Shown: positions 59,301 through 64,000 of the stretch, piece by piece
How positions within the stretch are numbered: position 1 is the stretch's first letter
Layout of the letters: each line of letters opens with the position of its first letter
Source: Ophioceras dolichostomum
Lineage: Eukaryota > Ascomycota > Sordariomycetes > Magnaporthales > Ophioceraceae
Direction: 5' to 3'
Assembly: GCA_003049485.1 (NCBI GenBank)
Contig: PYST01000191.1
Span: 1 to 64,000 of the forward strand
DNA length: 64,000 bases
Notes under the pieces: generated by a model
The model's input: the letters and a program-made list of their open reading frames with translations, nothing else
Databases searched by the model: none
Told to the model about the DNA's origin: nothing
Made by a program: the position numbers and the translations under genes

Positions 59301-60067
59301 CTGCTCCTGAATAAGGATCACCTTCTCGGTGCCGTTGATGATGAAATAGCCCCCTGGATCGAGCGGGCACTCGTTCATCATCTCCATCTGAGAGTTAGTG
59401 GCACCACTCAGACGGCACTGCGAGCTCTTGAGCATGATTGGCATGCGTCCTAGCTGAACATTACGCCTAATGACCTTCTTCTTATCTCGGAAATAGGCGA
59501 TGTCGACCACGATCGGGGCGGCGTATGTCATGTCGCGGAGGCGACACTCCATAGGCGTGACTTCGTTCTGCGCCTTGAAGTCGGTGTACTCGGCGCGGTT
59601 GGGCACGCCGACACGGATGTCGGTGAACTCGAGGAAGAATCCGCTCTCGACATCGCTGCGGACTATCCTGTTGGCCTTGACAATCTCTTTAATCTCATTG
59701 TTAATGAAGAAGTTGTAAGAGTCGATATGCCTAGAGCGTTATGACCGTGCTTCCGTGTTAGTCAGGATTCAGAACGGGAGAGCAGGAGTCCGACTGATGG
59801 ACTGGTGGTGTGCTGGGAGCATACTGTTTGACCAGGCCTGAGGATTCCAAGAGAGCACAAGTTGTTAGCCCACAACATTTCGAATCGCCAATTGTCTTGG
59901 AAGGGATACAGTCTAGCGAGGCGCGTGGTGTACATACCCTTGACCTTCAGGAAAGCCGGGAGCAGCTGCCATTTATCCGCGGCCGTCGAGATGGGATCCG
60001 TCAGCTTCTTGCCATTGTAGAATGGCTCCAAGAGGGCCTCGAAGCCATCATCAACCGCAGCAGGCAT
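56385..60067 (-). CDS. RPC2: RNA polymerase III second-largest subunit (Rpc2/Ret1/C128)
   Basis: Three exons: 60067-59938, 59837-59825 (13 nt), 59730-56385; 1162 residues, close to the family size of about 1150. This subunit forms half of the Pol III active-site cleft that makes tRNA, 5S and U6 RNA. The N-terminus WQLLPAFLKVKGLVKQHIDS marks Pol III rather than Pol I/II. Beta-subunit landmarks are present: RAEYTDFKAQNEVTPMECRL, LDPGGYFIINGTEKVILIQE, CPSDTPEGEACGLVKNLA, SGYDIEDALVLNKAS with the acidic ED pair near the catalytic metal, GDKFSSRHGQKGVVG and MNPHGFPSRMTVGKL. A zinc-binding CQRCGLFGYKGYCQTC lies at ~1104, and the chain ends EDEFPHPK. Exon 2 is a microexon coding GLVK plus part of Gln. 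Introns of 100 and 94 nt; intron 2 has a TGACTAACAC branch site. Confidence 0.95.
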
Positions 60068-63000
60068 CGCTACGGAATGTGGTTTAACATGCCAGCTAAA
60101 GGAGAAATCTTGAACACTGTCTGTCGATGAAGGTTTTAAGATATTTCGCGACCAAAAAGCTTCCCCGCGTTAGTCAACCTGGCGATTCTGTAATCGATAA
60201 GAGCTCAGCTCAGCTCACCGGCTTATCTTCACGTGACTACCCGCATGGCTCATCATGGTGGCATCCACATCCTGGGCAACACGCCCTGTTTGTCCCCTTC
60301 CGAGGCGACTGATAGGTTGCTGGCGCGAAAGCTTGGAAGAGCCAGCGGATCGGCTGAAGTGTGATATAGACTACTGGATGCAGCCTCGTGCATCCGCTGC
60401 AATGCTGGCTTCCAGTGTCACGGTGATCAAAATAGGTACAGATGCATGACAGTCCGGCCGAAGCGGACAACTCCTGGCTGCCCGGACCCTTCTCTTCAGT
60501 TAGGTTCTTGGCCACTGACCCCGCCCCCGCCTGGACGTTCAGACCGCGATGCGTTGCCTCCTGTCAGAACTCAGAATGCCCCATGTCGGGCTCACCGACC
60601 ACCTCCTACCTCTTGCCTCTTGCCTCTGTGGCATGTGTGGATAGCATTTGTGATATTGGAATGCCTTGCAGAGCGAAGGGAGGGACTGTTCGCCCCCTCT
60701 GCTAGCACAGGCAATACAGCCGCGCGCCGGGGGGGAACGACAATACTCTTCCATACAAGCAGATCAGCACGGCATTTACCACCACAATGCTGATGAGGGC
60801 CTTCTTTCGCTCTGGACCACTCATTGCCATTGCCACGATGACGGGTTATGCTGCTGATCGAATCCACTCACTACCCTCACCCACGGACTGTGAGTGAGCG
60901 GCACCTCCTGTATGTAGTAGGTATGCATATTCGCAATGCATATGCAGACCAGACCAGCCCGCGAGCCGGTCGACCATAGTAGTAGATATGGAGGCAGTCC
61001 TTAGTCGTGTGGACGAAACAGAGCAGAAGCAAACCTGCAGTACCGCCTAGTATCAACAGAGGTAGGTCCACCTTGGGCATCGCCGGGTGCTGGGAGGGGA
61101 GGTTTGGTTTCGATGGGAAGAGCGGTGAGGGGATGCAAGGAAGACGACTATCGTACAGTGGACGGCATACTGTGTGTCTCGACTCGATCGTTGCTTTGGG
61201 GGACCGGATGGGGGGACTGAGGGACCGACGACTAACACGTCACTGTACCTGGACTTAATTACTACCTACGTACGGAACACATCGAGAGAAGTAGATTGAT
61301 CGTTTGTTGGGGGCAGGCAAGGAATAGACGACAAGAGAGTAAGACGATGATAGACTGGGGTTTCGGCCCCAGGAGAAAAATCTTCTTTTGATCACATCAG
61401 ATTTTTATTTTTCTTTGCTCTAATTTTGTTTGTGTGTGGCATCAAAAGCTACAGGTTAGTTGGGGATACCCACGGCTGTCATACCCTCCCCGATCCGATT
61501 TGAGGACTTGAGGCTCCCACGAGGGACCAAACTGGAAGTTGTGTGACCGCCTGACATGCACCCAACCTTTGCGTGATGGTAGCTTGCGTCCGTCCGAACT
61601 CTGTTGAGGAGATGCATGTTGTTCTCGCGGTGTGCAAAGGGAAAAGCAAAAGAAAACTCTGCGCGTGAGGGATGAGCCTGCAGTTCACGTGCAGTTACGA
61701 TCCATTGGTCGATGGATGAGATGCTTTCCACACCAACAAGCCCTCCATCTTCTCTCGCACGCAGCAAAGCAGGTGAGAACAAGAAGGTGGTGGTGGGTGA
61801 GCCAGCTCGCGCCGAGGTGGCACATAAACCTCACATATCCCGTCCCCAAGCACAACACAGCATCAAAAAGGGGCAAGCTGCCACAAATCGCCTAGCTCTC
61901 TCAGCCGCCTGCATGCATTATGACCGATGGGGATATTTACCAATGGGAGTTGGCTTGTTTCGAAGGAATGTTGTTGGTTTTTGCTTGCTGCCTCTGTTGG
62001 CTGGCTTGCTTTTCCCATGGTTTGCTTCTCTGTGCTTCGACGACGCTGCCGTATGACCTGTTCGTTGTATAACTATTGGACGTATGTTCGGGGTCAGCCC
62101 TGCTTGATCGGCAGTGTTCTGAATCCCTATGAGTAGTAAGGTCCTACGGCCGGCGCCAATACGTTGTGGGTAGGTTTGATGGCCGACGGCGCTGGCCACT
62201 GGCTGCTCCTGCCCTTACCTCTTAGCACACCGGATAAATGCGCCTCGCGCTAATAGTGATGGCAAAAAAATAATATGATCAAGCGCCCTCAACAACTGCA
62301 TACTCCGCCGGACATGTACTGGAGCTAAGGTGCGAAATACAGACACTAGGCTCGTCCGACTTGCCGACTCGGGCAAGTCGAGAGGCAAAAATGCCAAGCG
62401 CTGGCACGGAAAGAAGCCTCTAGCTGGCTGAGGGCTAGGGGGGCCCGGGCAACAATACCCTGGCCTCGAGGCCCAGGGTCCGTCGGGATGTCGCCATCTG
62501 TCAGGGATCCTGGTCTCCTCTCTCCTCCCCTCCTCCCCTCCACTAGCGGGATGTGTGTCCCAGGGGCTTTTGTTGGGGAACATCGTGGGTTCGTGGGATG
62601 GCAATGGATGTGCGGAAGTGTGCGGTTGCTTTTTTCACTGGTAAAACAACTTCGAGCAGCGACGTGGCGAGGCATGCAAGGCGACAGAAAGTGCATGTTT
62701 CTATCGGGCAAGTTCCTCCGCCTTTTAACTTAGTGTGCAGGTCAGGTCTCAGTCGGTCGGTTTTCTTCAGATGACAGCAGCTAAGTGGTAAAGATAGCGT
62801 AAAAGTTGATTGCTTGCCTGCTTGTGCCTGCGAGGAGGGGAGGGAAAAATGCAGAGAAATGATAAAGCAAGAAGTGGGAAGAAGGGTAAGTCTGAGTCAA
62901 AGTTTTGAGTGGTCCAGGGTCCATCGCTCTTTGTTTCAAGGCAATCTAGCCGCAGATGCGCCAGGGAGGGGAAGCGAGGGGGGCTGCCTGGCTTGCGAGC

Positions 63001-64000
63001 TTGCATCACACATCAGAATAGAGCCGAGAGATATTGGAAGATGCACATGCAAACATTGGAAGCTCTCTGGTCGCCAGCTGGAGCCGGGGCAAGAAACAAA
63101 TCCTGTACCACAACAGCGACGACGTGGGGAGCAGGTGAATCGGCCAAAAAAGGGGCGGGGGTATTCCGAGAGAAAGGAGGCAGGCAGGACAAGAAGGAGA
63201 AAGTCAGGAACAGAGAGTGAGTGATATCGACTTGCTATTCCTGCTTTGTGATATGCACACAAACCTGCGCTTTCCTACACCGCTCGCTTTTTGCAGGACA
63301 GTGCGACAAGCCGACGGCCACTTTTGGTCCACCGTGACTGGGGGGCAGCAATGGAGATGGATGGGATGGATGGGGTCGTTGCTTGGTGGAGGGGGAGCAT
63401 GGGGACAAACAGGACAAGGGGACAGGGGGAGCAACGCAACGATGGACGGAACAGTCCACGGTGGCAGCCCAATCCGAAGAGATTGAGGGGACGGCACGGA
63501 GGGGTTCCTGAGGGCCTGGGTTCCTGAGCGTTCGTTGCTCATGGTCCTTCCGGGTCAACTGAGAGCTGCTGAGATGATAGATGATGGATGATGGCTGGCT
63601 GCGCGTCCTGGCTCCCTTCCTCTTTGAGGCGCTACTAGCACTAGCGGCCGGCCTCGGGAAGATGCAAGATCAACAACACAGCATCTTCCTCGTAGAAACT
63701 AGGAATCAATGAGTTTGGGGAAATAAAAAGAAAATGATCAATTCTTGGACCCGTGTGTGGATTTGTAAGGACCTCCTTGCGAGAAGGAAACGATTTCCAG
63801 GTACCTGAGAGCAGCAGCTAGGCCGGGAAGCGACTGGGAACGCGGAGTCGAAGCAGGGCGCAACGGGGCTGGTAGTTTTATTAGCGGGCAGCTGCCGTCC
63901 TCATTGGCCACTTTGGCTGCCCATGCCCATTCTGCCGCCACGACTCTACCGCCCAAAAAAAGGTTCCAGGGGCTTGTGTGTCCAGTTCTTGGTTGCGTGT
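60068..64000. other. 3.9-kb interval without a convincing gene
   Basis: Upstream of RPC2 to the window end. Short open frames only; one weak candidate at 60877-61080 is listed separately. Low-complexity DNA and small GA/CT tracts are present. No transposon coding remains seen. Confidence 0.5.
60877..61080 (-). CDS. Candidate 67-residue single-helix membrane protein (weak)
   Basis: ATG at 61080; starts MPKVDLPLLILGGTAGLLLL and continues CFVHTTKDCLHIYYYG, a short charged start plus one hydrophobic helix, then a less protein-like C-terminus that may be read-through of an intron. No family recognised. It is kept only because the N-terminal 35 residues look like a small membrane protein. Confidence 0.25.
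   Translation of the reverse strand: MPKVDLPLLILGGTAGLLLLCFVHTTKDCLHIYYYGRPARGLVWSAYALRICIPTTYRRCRSLTVRG

Noticed and set aside
1..64000. A biosynthetic, defence or mobile-element cluster
   Set aside because: No PKS/NRPS, transposase, integrase, NLR/HET-domain or CRISPR-like array was seen; the genes are conserved housekeeping functions in unrelated pathways.

Overview
The window is nuclear DNA of a filamentous ascomycete, most likely a sordariomycete. The evidence is short GT..AG introns with CTAAC/CTGAC-type branch sites in nearly every gene, a fungus-only DASH subunit (Dad3), an NRC-2/Fpk1-type kinase, a yeast-type Ost4 and GC-rich third codon positions. The order or family cannot be fixed from the sequence alone. 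One strand-ambiguous base at 469 sits between two identical 50-bp copies and marks an unmerged assembly join.

Layout. (a) 1-5645, minus strand: a very large WD40 protein with a helical middle and a long disordered, Gln/His-rich tail; its 3' end lies beyond base 1. (b) 5646-26264: about 20 kb almost without genes. The only convincing coding region is a 172-residue Ser/Tyr/Gln-rich protein of unknown function at 17857-18375. The DNA is not AT-rich and shows no transposon coding remains. (c) 26265-49334: a compact housekeeping block. VPS24 (ESCRT-III) and p23/Sba1 (Hsp90 co-chaperone) are divergent; YRA1 (mRNA export) carries a 984-nt intron and a 30-nt exon; the tiny OST4 gene (oligosaccharyltransferase) is divergent from a Tma46/DFRP-type CCCH protein; then come an atypical short-chain dehydrogenase, an AT-hook/C2H2 protein, the nrc-2 AGC kinase, DAD3 (kinetochore DASH complex), mitochondrial ribosomal protein uS5m, and a one-helix membrane protein. 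(d) 50317-55907: a four-exon orphan gene with an acidic C-terminus and a ten-exon TDT/SSU1-type anion transporter with an 8-nt microexon. (e) 56385-60067: the second-largest subunit of RNA polymerase III, with a 13-nt microexon. (f) 60068-64000: no convincing gene.

The genes do not form one pathway or biosynthetic cluster. They are mostly conserved eukaryotic housekeeping genes arranged as divergent and convergent pairs. The unusual content lies in gene structure (very small exons, a probable autoregulatory intron, a stop-free intron, a perfect-context uORF), in the 20-kb gene-poor interval, and in an unplaced orphan gene. I did not find evidence for a defence, mobile or toxin system. All exon models were built by reading splice signals and keeping frame; no search or transcript data were available.
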